Part shown: positions 34,374 to 42,987 of the stretch, in pieces
Layout of the letters: each line of letters begins with the position of its first letter
Numbering within the stretch: the stretch's first letter is position 1
Assembly: GCF_009870825.1 (NCBI RefSeq)
Contig: NZ_WTWY01000011.1
Location: 1 to 64,000 of the forward strand
DNA length: 64,000 nucleotides
Source of the DNA: Paenibacillus sp. USDA918EY
GTDB taxonomy: Bacteria; Bacillota; Bacilli; Paenibacillales; Paenibacillaceae
Direction: 5' to 3'
Position numbers and translations under genes: made by a program
The notes under the pieces: generated by a model
Seen by the model: the letters and a program-made list of their open reading frames with translations, nothing else
Database searches by the model: none
Told to the model about the DNA's origin: nothing

Positions 34374-35234
34374 TCATTTTTTGCTTTCCGAAAAGTTTCC
34401 GCCCGATTGCCGGTAAGCATTCGGGGACATGCCGACCTTTTCGTTGAAAATCCGGTAAAAGGTTGCCATGCTTTGAAAGCCGCAGTCGAACGCGATCTCG
34501 GCGACCGTTTTGTCCGTGCCGGCCAAATCCCGTATGGCCGTCTGAACGCGCAGCAGCGACACATATTCCGAAAAGCGGTAACCCGTCGCTTCCAGGAATG
34601 CCCGGCTCACGCGCGAGACGCTCAGCCCGAGTTCATCGGCCAGTTCCTTCAGGCTGATCGGCTCGCGATGGCGCTGCTCAACCAAAGCGGCCAGCGCTTG
34701 CGCATGGCGTGCAGACTGAACCATGCCGCTCCGTTCCTCATCCGTAAGCCGGTCGTTATAATGGCGCAGAAGGCGGCCGCATAGCTGAATCAGCGCGCTT
34801 TTTGCCATCGCCGGATAGCCCGGGGCTTTCTCCCGCAATTCTTCCGCGACGGCCAGCATCCAGGGGATAAGCTGCCGAGCAAGCGCCGATCCGCCGGGGA
34901 TATGATTGCAAAAACGCGCGGCACGGTAAGAAAAAGGAAGCAGCAAGCCGGGTTCCTCCTTCAGCAGCAAAGCGGCATCGAAATTAATGAAAAGATAGCG
35001 GCTCGGGTCCGCCGGGTCCGCTTGGGCGATGTGCGGTTCCTCGCTATTGACCAGAAACAAATCGCCGGGGCCGGCCTCATACCGTTTATTGCCGAAGAAA
35101 AAGAGGCCCTTGCCCGACAAGCAAAGGCCGATTTCGAGGCTTTCATGCACATGGGGCGGCTGCCGGTGCGCCGCGGGCGTCCATTCGAAAGCATTAATGG
35201 GGATGGGGTTATCGTACGTGATATGAAGTTTCAT
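34374..35234 (-). CDS. AraC-family transcriptional regulator with cupin sensor domain
   Basis: A 286-residue regulator. The N-terminal part is a cupin sensor (HRQPPHVHESLEIGLCLSG; GDLFLVNSEEPHIAQ), typical of sugar-responsive AraC proteins, and the last ~100 residues hold two helix-turn-helix units (SLKELADELGLSVSRVSRAF and KTVAEIAFDCGFQSMATFYR) with the family ending FRKAKN-like FSESKK. The ADP-ribosylglycohydrolase gene follows after about 100 bp on the same strand. Such regulators usually activate the neighbouring gene when a saccharide is bound. Confidence 0.9.
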   Translation of the reverse strand: MKLHITYDNPIPINAFEWTPAAHRQPPHVHESLEIGLCLSGKGLFFFGNKRYEAGPGDLFLVNSEEPHIAQADPADPSRYLFINFDAALLLKEEPGLLLPFSYRAARFCNHIPGGSALARQLIPWMLAVAEELREKAPGYPAMAKSALIQLCGRLLRHYNDRLTDEERSGMVQSARHAQALAALVEQRHREPISLKELADELGLSVSRVSRAFLEATGYRFSEYVSLLRVQTAIRDLAGTDKTVAEIAFDCGFQSMATFYRIFNEKVGMSPNAYRQSGGNFSESKK

Positions 35235-35410
35235 GGGGACCTATGCCTCCTGACGGGATCGCTTTCTAGTGAGTACAGAAGCGGGAGGTGCCTTGCCTCC
35301 GCCGTTTTAATTTCTTATATGCATTTTGAAGCATTTTCCGTCCAGTCTCAAGCAGCTTGTGATCGATCGAACAGAGAAAACGGCGCATAAGGCGGGGAAC
35401 CGGCCGCAGG

Positions 35411-36045
35411 ACGTTTTGGCGCTACCGCTGGCTTTATTTGTTTATGGTTCCCGGCATCCTGTATTACCTGATTTACCGCTATGTTCCCATGATGGGCCTC
35501 GTCGTCGCTTTTCAGGACTACAACCGAAGGGCATCGCCGGCAGCCCGTGGGTAGGATTGGACAATTTCAGGACGGTGTTCTCCTCTCCGGACTTTCCGGT
35601 GCTGATGAAAAACACGCTCCTGCTGAGCGTATACCGCATCGTTTTCAACCTGCTGCCGGATTTGGTTTTGCGCTGATGCTGAACGAAATCCGGGTCAGCT
35701 GGTTCAAAAAAACGGTTCAAACGCTGACGTACGGGCCTCATTTCCTTTCCTGGATCATCGTGTACGGTTTGGTGTACACGCCTTTTTTGCGCCGGGTTCG
35801 GGGCTTGTCACGACGTTTATGCGCGATATGGGCTGGACGCCCGTCGACGTGTTGACGAATGCCTCCGTATTCCGGCCGATGCTCATTGTAACGGAAATTT
35901 GGAAGAGCACCGGTTACGGGGCGATCATTTATTTGGCGGCGCTCGCGAACATCAACCAGGAGCTGTACGAGGCGGCGATCGACGGCGCTGGCCGCTGGCG
36001 GCAAATGTGGAACGTTACCCTCCCCGGGGTTCGCGACGTGTTCGA
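35411..36045 (+). pseudogene. Decayed carbohydrate ABC transporter permease (LplB/MalF type)
   Basis: Pieces of one permease appear in different frames: FWRYRWLYLFMVPGILYY, then VAFQDYN, GIAGSPWVGLDNF, RIVFNL, GFGFALMLNEIRVSWFKKT, GLVYTPF, FAPGSGLVTTFMRDMGW and finally the EAA loop LYEAAIDGAGRWRQMWNVTL. At least three frameshifts are needed to join them (near 35530, 35660 and 35785). The gene has no start codon in the first frame and breaks off just after the EAA loop, where unrelated sequence begins. It is therefore a remnant. No partner permease or binding-protein gene is next to it. Confidence 0.88.
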
Positions 36046-36099
36046 AGTCGGGAATTCTGCCGCCTTTGCCGTCGGCAAGTGGTGGCGAGCGCAGGTTGG

Positions 36100-36560
36100 C
36101 AGGGTCGAAGGCGGAGGCGGAACGGAGCGGAGCGGGAGCTCGACAAGCTGCTGATGGTAACGGAAGTAATCGATGCAAAACATGTGCGTTTTAACTATAA
36201 AAACGGCTGGAAGCTCGGAAAAGGGCGAAGCGTCACGTACCGGAAAATCGACCCGGTAACCAAAGCCCATGTCAAAAACATGGTTTTTTACGGGGCCGGA
36301 TCCACCGAAAGACGGGGTTCCATCCGCTTGCTTACGAATATGCGGTCGGCTGCAACGCGGCTGGCATCGAAGCATTCGGCACCTTCTGGCCGGTCATCAT
36401 GCGCAGGCACTTACCGAGCGCTGCCGGCTGACCAATCCGACAGAGGTGATCGTCGGCGGCACCGGTTATATGACGCAGCAGATCTATTGCCTGTATGGTC
36501 ACGTGCGCGACTGTCACGCAAGCAATGCCCGCCGGCACCGGCGAATATGGGTTCATAGGC
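36100..36560 (+). pseudogene. Remnant of a probable beta-helix (pectate-lyase-like) protein
   Basis: Three consecutive frames read as one protein: VIDAKHVRFNYKNGWKLGKG to KNMVFYGAGSTE, then HPLAYEYAVGCNAAGIEAFG to FWPVIMRRH, then ERCRLTNPTEVIVGGTGYMT to VRDCHASNAR. Two frameshifts (near 36310 and 36415) separate them, and both ends are missing. The run of short G- and N-rich beta units (GCN.AGIEAFG; CYL..V.DC.ASN) resembles secreted right-handed beta-helix proteins. The family assignment is tentative; the frameshifted state is clear. Confidence 0.65.
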
Positions 36561-36578
36561 TCAAGGGAATTGAAGAGC

Positions 36579-36611
36579 AAAGGCTTCAGCCAAGCGGCTG
36601 AGGCCTTTTTT
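36579..36611 (+). terminator. Rho-independent terminator at the end of the pseudogene region
   Basis: AAAGGCTTCAGCC pairs with GGCTGAGGCCTTT around loop AAGC, followed by Ts. It may be the surviving terminator of a lost operon. The 36612-36944 stretch after it shows only an inverted repeat CGTGT-TTCAT-ACACG (36781-36795) beside TATAAA, and no gene. Confidence 0.85.
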
Positions 36612-36944
36612 CTTTCCGAGCCTTTCGCTGAAACGGTTGTCCCGCTTTCTCTCGAAATCCCCATGAAAATAGTATATTTCCCGGTCCATCCGCCCGGATC
36701 GGCGGTTGACATCCCGGGACGGATGCCGATGATTGACACTAGTAGATTTTGAGAGAACCGTGTTGTTGACCATGGCGAAGCGTGTTTCATACACGTATAA
36801 ATACAATATCACCACTGCAATCCAATCACTGAAAAAGGAGGGTTGCCGACGGTTTTTAATAGAAAACGAGATTCCATTATTTTCGCAGCAAAGGAGAGTT
36901 GTGCACCGGAAATAACATTTTAAAGTTAGAGATGAGGGTTTAAC

Positions 36945-38276
36945 ATGCATGATTTAATGGTGATGATTACGGTCTGTTCCTTTCTGTTGACGATCGGTTT
37001 CATCTTCTGGCGTCCCCAAGTCAACGAAGCGATCCCGGCAACGATCGGCGCAGTCCTGGTACTGCTCAGCGGCAGCGTGTCCCTGGCGGACCTGGGGCAA
37101 ATAACGGAAACGATCAGCGGCGCAGCGGTAACGATTATGGCCACCATTGTCATGGCAATCGTTCTCGAGAGCTTTGGGTTCTTCCATTGGGCAACCGAGC
37201 TGCTCACAAGGCAGGCCAGGGGCTCGGGGATTCGGCTGTTTTGGCTTACGAACCTGTTCTGTTTTTTGATGACGCTGTTTGTGAACAACGACGGCAGCAT
37301 CCTGATCACAACCCCCATCCTGCTGATGATGCTCAAAAATATGGGGCTTAAAAACCATCAAAAAATACCGTACTTGATCTCGGGCGCGCTTATCGCGACC
37401 GCTTCCAGCGCCCCGATCGGCGTCAGCAACATCGTCAACCTGATCGCGCTCAAAATCGTTCACATGGACTTGTACATGCATACGGCGATGATGTTTATCC
37501 CCGCAACGCTTGGCCTCCTCCTGCTTACCGCCATTTTGTTCCTCATCTTTTACCGGACCTTGCCGAAGAAGCTTCCGGCCCAATCGAGCTGGATGCTGGC
37601 GCCCGGGCAGCACCCGCTGCAGCAGCCCCTTCAGCAGGAAAACCGCGGTAAATTCATGAGAAATATACTGATTTTCGTTTTCGTCGTAAGAATCAGTTTG
37701 TTCGTCGCCTCGTTCATTCATTTTCCGGTATCCTTGATGGCCGTCATCGGATCGGCGTTTCTCCTCGCCTGGCGTTGGTATCGCCTAAAAATTCCGCCTA
37801 CCGACATGCTCAAAAAAACGCCCTGGTACATTCTCGTTTTTGCCTTCAGTATGTACGTCATTATTTACGGATTGAACAACATCGGTTTGACGGATTGGCT
37901 GATCCGGGTGCTGCAGCCGCTTGTATCGGGCAGTCTGCTGTACGCCAGCGTGCTGATGGGCGGTTTGCTCAGCATTTTATCCAACATATTCAACAACCAC
38001 CCGGCATTGATGGTCGGGACGATGACCCTGACGAATATGGGGCTTGACCCGCTCACCTTAAAAATATCATACCTGGCCAGCGTCATCGGAAGCGATATCG
38101 GTTCCCTGCTGCTGCCGATCGGCACGCTCGCAACCTTGATGTGGATGCATATCGTGCGCAAAGGCGGCGTCAAAATCAGCTGGGCCCAATACCTGAAGGT
38201 GACCGTCATCGCGATTCCCGTCACCGTCCTGTTTACGTTAATCGTTCTTTCGTACTGGGTCGGCTGGATTTTTTGA
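36945..38276 (+). CDS. ArsB/NhaD-superfamily membrane pump (arsenite- or anion-type)
   Basis: A 443-residue membrane protein with about 11-12 helices. The ion transporter superfamily pattern is visible as two repeats: TIMATIVMAIVLESFGFFHW then LFVNNDGSILITTPILLMM, and later GLLSILSNIFNNHPALMVG followed by ASVIGSDIGSLLLPIGTLAT. These match ArsB-type arsenite exporters such as YwrK of Bacillus. No arsR, arsC or arsA lies nearby, so an arsenic role is only an inference; other anions or Na+/H+ exchange are possible. GATGAGGG is a weak ribosome binding site. No terminator is evident on this strand. Confidence 0.8.
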   Translation: MHDLMVMITVCSFLLTIGFIFWRPQVNEAIPATIGAVLVLLSGSVSLADLGQITETISGAAVTIMATIVMAIVLESFGFFHWATELLTRQARGSGIRLFWLTNLFCFLMTLFVNNDGSILITTPILLMMLKNMGLKNHQKIPYLISGALIATASSAPIGVSNIVNLIALKIVHMDLYMHTAMMFIPATLGLLLLTAILFLIFYRTLPKKLPAQSSWMLAPGQHPLQQPLQQENRGKFMRNILIFVFVVRISLFVASFIHFPVSLMAVIGSAFLLAWRWYRLKIPPTDMLKKTPWYILVFAFSMYVIIYGLNNIGLTDWLIRVLQPLVSGSLLYASVLMGGLLSILSNIFNNHPALMVGTMTLTNMGLDPLTLKISYLASVIGSDIGSLLLPIGTLATLMWMHIVRKGGVKISWAQYLKVTVIAIPVTVLFTLIVLSYWVGWIF

Positions 38277-38316
38277 AGATATAAAGGGATGGGAACATCG
38301 CCGGAACAACGGGACG

Positions 38317-38345
38317 AAAAAAAGACCCGCGTTTTCAGGCAGGTC
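38317..38345 (-). terminator. Terminator-like hairpin pointing left in an intergenic region
   Basis: On the minus strand GACCTGC pairs with GCGGGTC and seven Ts follow. No minus-strand gene precedes it, so what it would end is unclear. Confidence 0.45.
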
Positions 38346-38560
38346 CAAGATATAGATGATGGATATAGGATAATTTATGCCGATGAGGCAATTGAAGGTG
38401 CAGGTAAATATCCGTCTCAGACATGGAACCATTCGTGACGGAATAGCATGAAACAGGACTTCAGGCGTATCGGTGCCCGAGGTCCTATTTTCGTTTAGAA
38501 GGAAAATGATGGATTTTGTCGAATAAGGAGAGTATCGAAAAAAGGAAGGAAGAGTGCAGG

Positions 38561-40684
38561 ATGAATATGAAAAAAAGCGGGCGGCGGTCCTTGCGGGACA
38601 AAGGAGCGCCGAAGAGAATCGCACAGCAGGGAACTCATGCAGCAATCGGAACGTTCCGCAAATGGGCGGTCGTTCCATTCGTTGCGGCGGGGCTGCTGCT
38701 GGGAACGTGGGCGGCGGAGACCCCGGCATTTGCCGCGCAGGTCCAAGCGGACGGGACGGATCAGGATCAACGCGAGGCCTTGGCATACCTGAACGACGTC
38801 CGGGCCAAAGCGGGACTGCAGCCGTTGCAGCTCAGCGGCATGATATCCAAGGCGGCCCGGCTTCATGCGGCGTATTACAACGAGAATCATGACAAAAAGC
38901 AGGAAAGCGCCCATAACGAAACCAAAGGGATGCCCGGCTTTACCGGCGCAACCGTTACGGACCGGTTGAAAGCGGCGGGATGGACTTACGGTTCGAAGGG
39001 ATATTCGACAGGCGAGGTCATGCATTACCGGCAGGCCAGCAGCAAACAGGCGGTCGACGGCTGGCTGGATACCGCCTATCATCGCAAAATCATTCTCAGC
39101 CCCAAATACAGGGAGGCCGGTTTCGGTTTGGCGGACGGAACGGCCGTGGCCGATTTTGCCGGTTTTTCGGAGCCTGCTCCGATCCAAGGGGGAATCTCGG
39201 TTTATCCCTATGACGGCATGAAAAACGTCGGGGTCGGTTTTTACGGACTTGAATCCCCGAACCCGCTGAACCAATTTAACGTCCAACATTCCGGCTACAT
39301 CATTTCGGCCACGACGGAAGGGGATATGGATTGGCATGATGCGAAGATCACCGACGAAAGCGGCGGGGACGTGCCATATTACGAAGAGCTTTACGGCGGG
39401 GACACGTTGTTCCTGTTTCCCAAGCAAGTTTTGAAAGGCTATCATACATACAAGGTGTCCCTCTCCTACCAGATGAAAGGGTCGTCCGGAAAGCTGCAAA
39501 AGACATGGTCGTTTACCACCGGCAAAGGGCATCAGTTGGTCTCCGTCCAATCCCAATATCCGGAGCTTGTTCTGAATGAAGGCGGGGAACTGCAGATTTC
39601 GGCGCAGGGGCAATACGACGACGGAGTGACGGAGCCGGTCCAATCCGGAATCGGCTACGCGAGCAGCGATCCGAAAGGGCTCGCCGTTTCGCCGGACGGC
39701 CTGTTAAAAGGCATCAAGCCGGGAAATTACACGGTGACGCTGTCTTTAGGGAGCATTCAAAACCGCATCAAAGTCCAAGTGCTGCCCAAGCTGAAGCAGA
39801 AGGAATATCCGGGAACCAACCCCGCCACCATGAAGGATATTGCCGGACACCGCAGCCAATCCGCGATCGAATGGGCCCTTCGGTCGGGAGTCATGAGCGG
39901 TGCGGACGGCAATTCGTTTCGTCCGGACGCAGCGGTGACCGAGGCCGGGTTCTGGTCGGCGCTGCTTCATATGTACCGAATCGACGATGCGGCGTATGCG
40001 CCGGCGAAAAAAGCGCATGGGACGGACGGCGCTTACCAAATCGCGAAGGAACGGAATATTCCGCTGGCCGGAATCGCGAACGTCGCCGCAAGGGAACAGT
40101 CCATGACCCGGCAAAAAGCGGCCGAAATCATCGCCGCGATCGACGGGGTGAACTACGCCAACACCTATGCCGTGTGGTACGTCATGGGGATGGGTTACGC
40201 GCAGGGCGTCACCGACAGCTCGCTCGAAGGCTTCCAAAGCGAAACGCTGCTTACGCGCGGAGAAACGGCGAAGCTGCTTCAGTACCTGCAGCCCAAGCTG
40301 AAGGAGCTTCGCGGGCGTCCTGCGTCGCCCACGCCTGTAAGCGAACTTCCGCCGCTCCCGGCGCGGGAAGTATACGAAAAGCCCGCCCGGCTGGAGAATT
40401 TGATGTTTGTCGCGGATTTTCATGCCGATCGCACGCTTTCGCTTGAAGGAAAATTTGCAAGCCATGCGGGAGAGACGCTGAAAATCATGGTGCAGACCGG
40501 GGGAACCAAGCCGAAGCAGATTGAGGACCTTCAAGTGACGCTGAACAAGGAAGGCGTTTTTCGCTTGGATTCCGCGGGTCCGTATAACGAGGATGCCTTA
40601 AACTTGTATCTGGTCACGCCGGAAGCTTATTATTGGATCGACGTCGCTGCCGGCAGATTTAACGTCAGCCAATACCAACCGTAA
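38561..40684 (+). CDS. Exported CAP (SCP/PR1)-domain protein with Ig-like and degenerate SLH regions
   Basis: A 707-residue secreted protein. I start it at ATG 38561 because GGAAGGAAGAG lies 7 bases upstream. A long basic N-terminus precedes the signal peptide hydrophobic core, which ends near PAFAAQ (about residue 59). Residues ~66-205 are a CAP domain (LAYLNDVRAKAGLQPLQLS, then AHNE and the helix ending YHRKIIL). A beta-rich region follows, then a BIG2-like domain (~325-405; ASSDPKGLAVSPDGLLKG), and ~425-590 contain two or three degenerate SLH repeats (MKDIAGHRSQSAIEWALRSG). It probably binds the cell wall. Function of bacterial CAP proteins is mostly unknown. Confidence 0.83.
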   Translation: MNMKKSGRRSLRDKGAPKRIAQQGTHAAIGTFRKWAVVPFVAAGLLLGTWAAETPAFAAQVQADGTDQDQREALAYLNDVRAKAGLQPLQLSGMISKAARLHAAYYNENHDKKQESAHNETKGMPGFTGATVTDRLKAAGWTYGSKGYSTGEVMHYRQASSKQAVDGWLDTAYHRKIILSPKYREAGFGLADGTAVADFAGFSEPAPIQGGISVYPYDGMKNVGVGFYGLESPNPLNQFNVQHSGYIISATTEGDMDWHDAKITDESGGDVPYYEELYGGDTLFLFPKQVLKGYHTYKVSLSYQMKGSSGKLQKTWSFTTGKGHQLVSVQSQYPELVLNEGGELQISAQGQYDDGVTEPVQSGIGYASSDPKGLAVSPDGLLKGIKPGNYTVTLSLGSIQNRIKVQVLPKLKQKEYPGTNPATMKDIAGHRSQSAIEWALRSGVMSGADGNSFRPDAAVTEAGFWSALLHMYRIDDAAYAPAKKAHGTDGAYQIAKERNIPLAGIANVAAREQSMTRQKAAEIIAAIDGVNYANTYAVWYVMGMGYAQGVTDSSLEGFQSETLLTRGETAKLLQYLQPKLKELRGRPASPTPVSELPPLPAREVYEKPARLENLMFVADFHADRTLSLEGKFASHAGETLKIMVQTGGTKPKQIEDLQVTLNKEGVFRLDSAGPYNEDALNLYLVTPEAYYWIDVAAGRFNVSQYQP

Positions 40685-40695
40685 CAGTTTGCCTG

Positions 40696-40727
40696 AAGCC
40701 GCTCCTGAACAGGAACGGCTTTTTTTG
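40696..40727 (+). terminator. Rho-independent terminator after the CAP-domain gene
   Basis: AAGCCGCTCCTG pairs with CAGGAACGGCTT and runs into seven Ts. Confidence 0.88.
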
Positions 40728-40753
40728 CATGTTTTTCGAAAATTAAAACGGGC

Positions 40754-40782
40754 TTTACATTTTCAATGTCCTAGTGTACTAT
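40754..40782 (+). promoter_or_regulatory. SigA promoter of the YtrA-type ABC operon
   Basis: TTTACA, exactly 17 bases, then TACTAT. The -10 box lies inside the operator described next. Confidence 0.75.
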
Positions 40783-40797
40783 CTAACTATAACACTA
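40772..40797. promoter_or_regulatory. YtrA-type operator overlapping the promoter
   Basis: A 26-bp inverted repeat with arms TAGTGT and ACACTA around an AT-rich centre. YtrA-subfamily GntR repressors bind AGTGT...ACACT palindromes, and a gene for one lies within this operon. Binding would cover the -10 box. Confidence 0.7.
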
Positions 40798-40816
40798 ATA
40801 CAAAGGAGATGTGAAC

Positions 40817-41782
40817 GTGACGCAATCTCAAAACATACATGAAGAAACCGCCGTGCTTTCGTTAAGAGGCGTGTCCAAAAAAATCGGAGGCAAAAATATC
40901 GTCGACCAGCTTTCATTCGACGTGCGAGAAGGGGAGATCGTCGGGCTGCTCGGGCCGAACGGCGCCGGAAAAACGACGACCATCCGGATGATTGCCGGAC
41001 TGATCCAAATGACCGAGGGCGACGTGTTCGTCCGCGGCAGCAGCATCCGGCACGAATGGAAGAAGGCGATCCGCCATATCGGGGCGATTATCGAAAACCC
41101 GGAATTTTATCCTTACATGACGGGTTACGACAATCTGAAGCAATATCAGCGGATGAACGAATGGATCAGCAACGAACGGATCGACGAGGTGGTCCGGCTG
41201 GTGGGACTCGAACAGGCGATGAAAAAGAAAGTCAAGGCGTATTCGCTCGGCATGCGCCAGCGCCTCGGCATCGCGCAAGCGCTGCTGCACGAGCCGTCGG
41301 TCCTTATCCTGGATGAGCCGACCAACGGCCTCGACCCGGCAGGCATCCGCGAAATGCGCGATTACCTGAAAACGATCGCCCGCGAGGAAGGCATCTCGAT
41401 CCTGGTCTCCAGCCATTTGCTGCTGGAAATGGAGCAGCTGTGCAGCCGCGTCGTCGTCATTCAGGACGGCAAGCTCGTGACGGTTCGCGCCATCGGCGAA
41501 AGCGGAGCATTCGCGGCGGAAGAGAAAAACTTCGTGCGCGTCATGTTCCGGGTCGGGCTTTTCGAGGAAGCGAAGCAAGTGCTGGGAAGCCAGGAGCATG
41601 CCGAAATATTGCAGGTAGCGGAGGAGCAGAACGAACTGCTGGTAGCGCTCCGCTACAAGGATATTCCGGATATCGTCACGGCCCTTGGCGCCGCCCGGGT
41701 GCCGATCTACCAAATCACGGAGCTGAAGCAGTCGCTGGAAGACGAATTTTTGAAATGGACGGGAGGAAACCGCATTGCTTAG
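40817..41782 (+). CDS. ABC transporter ATPase (BcrA-like, antibiotic-peptide export type)
   Basis: A 321-residue ATPase of an exporter. I start it at GTG 40817, 8 bases after GGAG; GTG 40811 is too close. Walker A is GPNGAGKTTTIRM, the signature is YSLGMRQRLGIA and Walker B is VLILDEPTNGLDP. The ~90-residue C-terminal extension and overall layout are those of the BcrA/CcmA group, whose members often confer resistance to bacitracin or lantibiotics. It overlaps the membrane subunit gene by 8 bases. Confidence 0.9.
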   Translation: MTQSQNIHEETAVLSLRGVSKKIGGKNIVDQLSFDVREGEIVGLLGPNGAGKTTTIRMIAGLIQMTEGDVFVRGSSIRHEWKKAIRHIGAIIENPEFYPYMTGYDNLKQYQRMNEWISNERIDEVVRLVGLEQAMKKKVKAYSLGMRQRLGIAQALLHEPSVLILDEPTNGLDPAGIREMRDYLKTIAREEGISILVSSHLLLEMEQLCSRVVVIQDGKLVTVRAIGESGAFAAEEKNFVRVMFRVGLFEEAKQVLGSQEHAEILQVAEEQNELLVALRYKDIPDIVTALGAARVPIYQITELKQSLEDEFLKWTGGNRIA

Positions 41783-42524
41783 TTTTAACCGGCTTGTCTT
41801 AAACGAATGGCTTAAAATGTCCAAAAAACGCAGCTTTTTTATCCCTTACGCGATCATTGCCGTCGCTCTCGTGGCGCTGGCCTGGGCCTTCAATCGCTGG
41901 GGAGGGGACATGATCGGCTCCGCATTCGAATATACGGCCATCATGTCGTCGACGAACGGCTTCGGCCAATTTACCGCCATGCTGGCCGTCATCTTTACCG
42001 CCGGGCTGGTTGCAAGCGAGCACAGCCTGGGAACGATCAAGTTCCTGATGATCCGCGGGCAAAGCCGCGGGAAAGTGCTCGCTTCGAAATATGCCGCCGC
42101 GTTACTCTTTACGTTGTCGCTTTTCGTCTGGCTGATGGCAGTGGGAATTGCTGCCGGCGCCGCGTTTTTCGGAACGGCTGCCTCCGCCGGTTCATGGCAG
42201 GATCTGGCGGTCGCCGGCGGAAGCGCGTTCGTCTATAGCGTGGTTTACGTGACGCTGGGCTTTATGATGGGCGTGCTGACCCGTTCCACGGGCGCGGCGA
42301 TGGGCGTCAGCATGGCCGCGGTCGTGCTCGGCAGCCTGACGATCCCGAAAAGTTTTTACAAGTACGTGCTGTTCCCGAACGCCGATCTGTCGGTGTACAG
42401 CAACGGAGGGCATCCGCCGATCGAAGGGATGACGCTTCCTTTTTCCATCGCGGTACTGGCGGTATATATGGTCTTGTTTCTTGGCGCCAGCTTTGTTACG
42501 TTTAAGAGACGTGATATAGCCTGA
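41775..42524 (+). CDS. ABC-2 type exporter membrane subunit
   Basis: A 249-residue membrane protein with about six helices, the partner of the BcrA-like ATPase. The TTG start lies 8 bases after GGGAGG, inside the end of the ATPase gene. It has the ABC-2 permease plan: a basic N-terminus (NEWLKMSKKRSFFI), a first helix, an extracellular loop (MIGSAFEYTAIMSSTNGF), and the motif SEHSLGTIKFLMIRGQSRGK, which contacts the ATPase. The cargo is unknown. Confidence 0.85.
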   Translation: MLSFNRLVLNEWLKMSKKRSFFIPYAIIAVALVALAWAFNRWGGDMIGSAFEYTAIMSSTNGFGQFTAMLAVIFTAGLVASEHSLGTIKFLMIRGQSRGKVLASKYAAALLFTLSLFVWLMAVGIAAGAAFFGTAASAGSWQDLAVAGGSAFVYSVVYVTLGFMMGVLTRSTGAAMGVSMAAVVLGSLTIPKSFYKYVLFPNADLSVYSNGGHPPIEGMTLPFSIAVLAVYMVLFLGASFVTFKRRDIA

Positions 42525-42567
42525 TGCGGCAAAGGAGCTAAGCTGACGGCGAAAGGAGTCTGTCCAC

Positions 42568-42987
42568 TTGAGCATCGAATTCGACAACAATTTGCCGATC
42601 TATCTTCAGATCATGAACCACATCAAAAGACAGATCGTATCCGGCCTGCTTCAGCCCGGCGATAAAATCCCGTCGGTAAGGGAGCTGGCGGCGGATATGC
42701 AAATCAACCCCAACACGATTCAGCGGACGTTCCAGGAACTCGAACGCGAGGAGGTCGTTGAGACGAAACGGGGTCTGGGAAGATATGTGACAAGCGAGGA
42801 ATCCAAAATTATGGCGATCAAAAAGGAAATGGCCGGAGAACTGCTTCACCAATTTATCCATGGCATGCAGGAGCTGGGGTTCAAAAATCAGGACATCGTG
42901 ACGATCGTTAAAGAGGCCGTGGCGGCCGCCGAAGACGGTACGGACCGGAAGGAGGGGCATCCGGATGGGCGCACTTCTGAAGGTTGA
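42568..42987 (+). CDS. ytrA: GntR-family repressor, YtrA subfamily
   Basis: A 139-residue regulator with an N-terminal winged helix (NLPIYLQIMNHIKRQIVSGL; SVRELAADMQINPNTIQRTF) and a very short helical C-terminal dimer region, the hallmark of YtrA. TTG start with GAAAGGAG 10 bases before. Bacillus YtrA represses an ABC operon that is induced by lipid II-binding antibiotics. The operator at the operon promoter is its likely target, giving autoregulation of both transporters. It overlaps the next ATPase gene by 23 bases. Confidence 0.9.
   Translation: MSIEFDNNLPIYLQIMNHIKRQIVSGLLQPGDKIPSVRELAADMQINPNTIQRTFQELEREEVVETKRGLGRYVTSEESKIMAIKKEMAGELLHQFIHGMQELGFKNQDIVTIVKEAVAAAEDGTDRKEGHPDGRTSEG

Noticed and set aside
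35250..36611. Insertion sequence or transposase as the cause of the decayed region
   Set aside because: No transposase fragment, terminal inverted repeats or target duplications were seen; frameshifts and a deletion explain it.
36733..36915. 60-codon ORF upstream of the ArsB-type gene
   Set aside because: Start codon lacks a ribosome binding site and the product resembles nothing known; treated as leader sequence.
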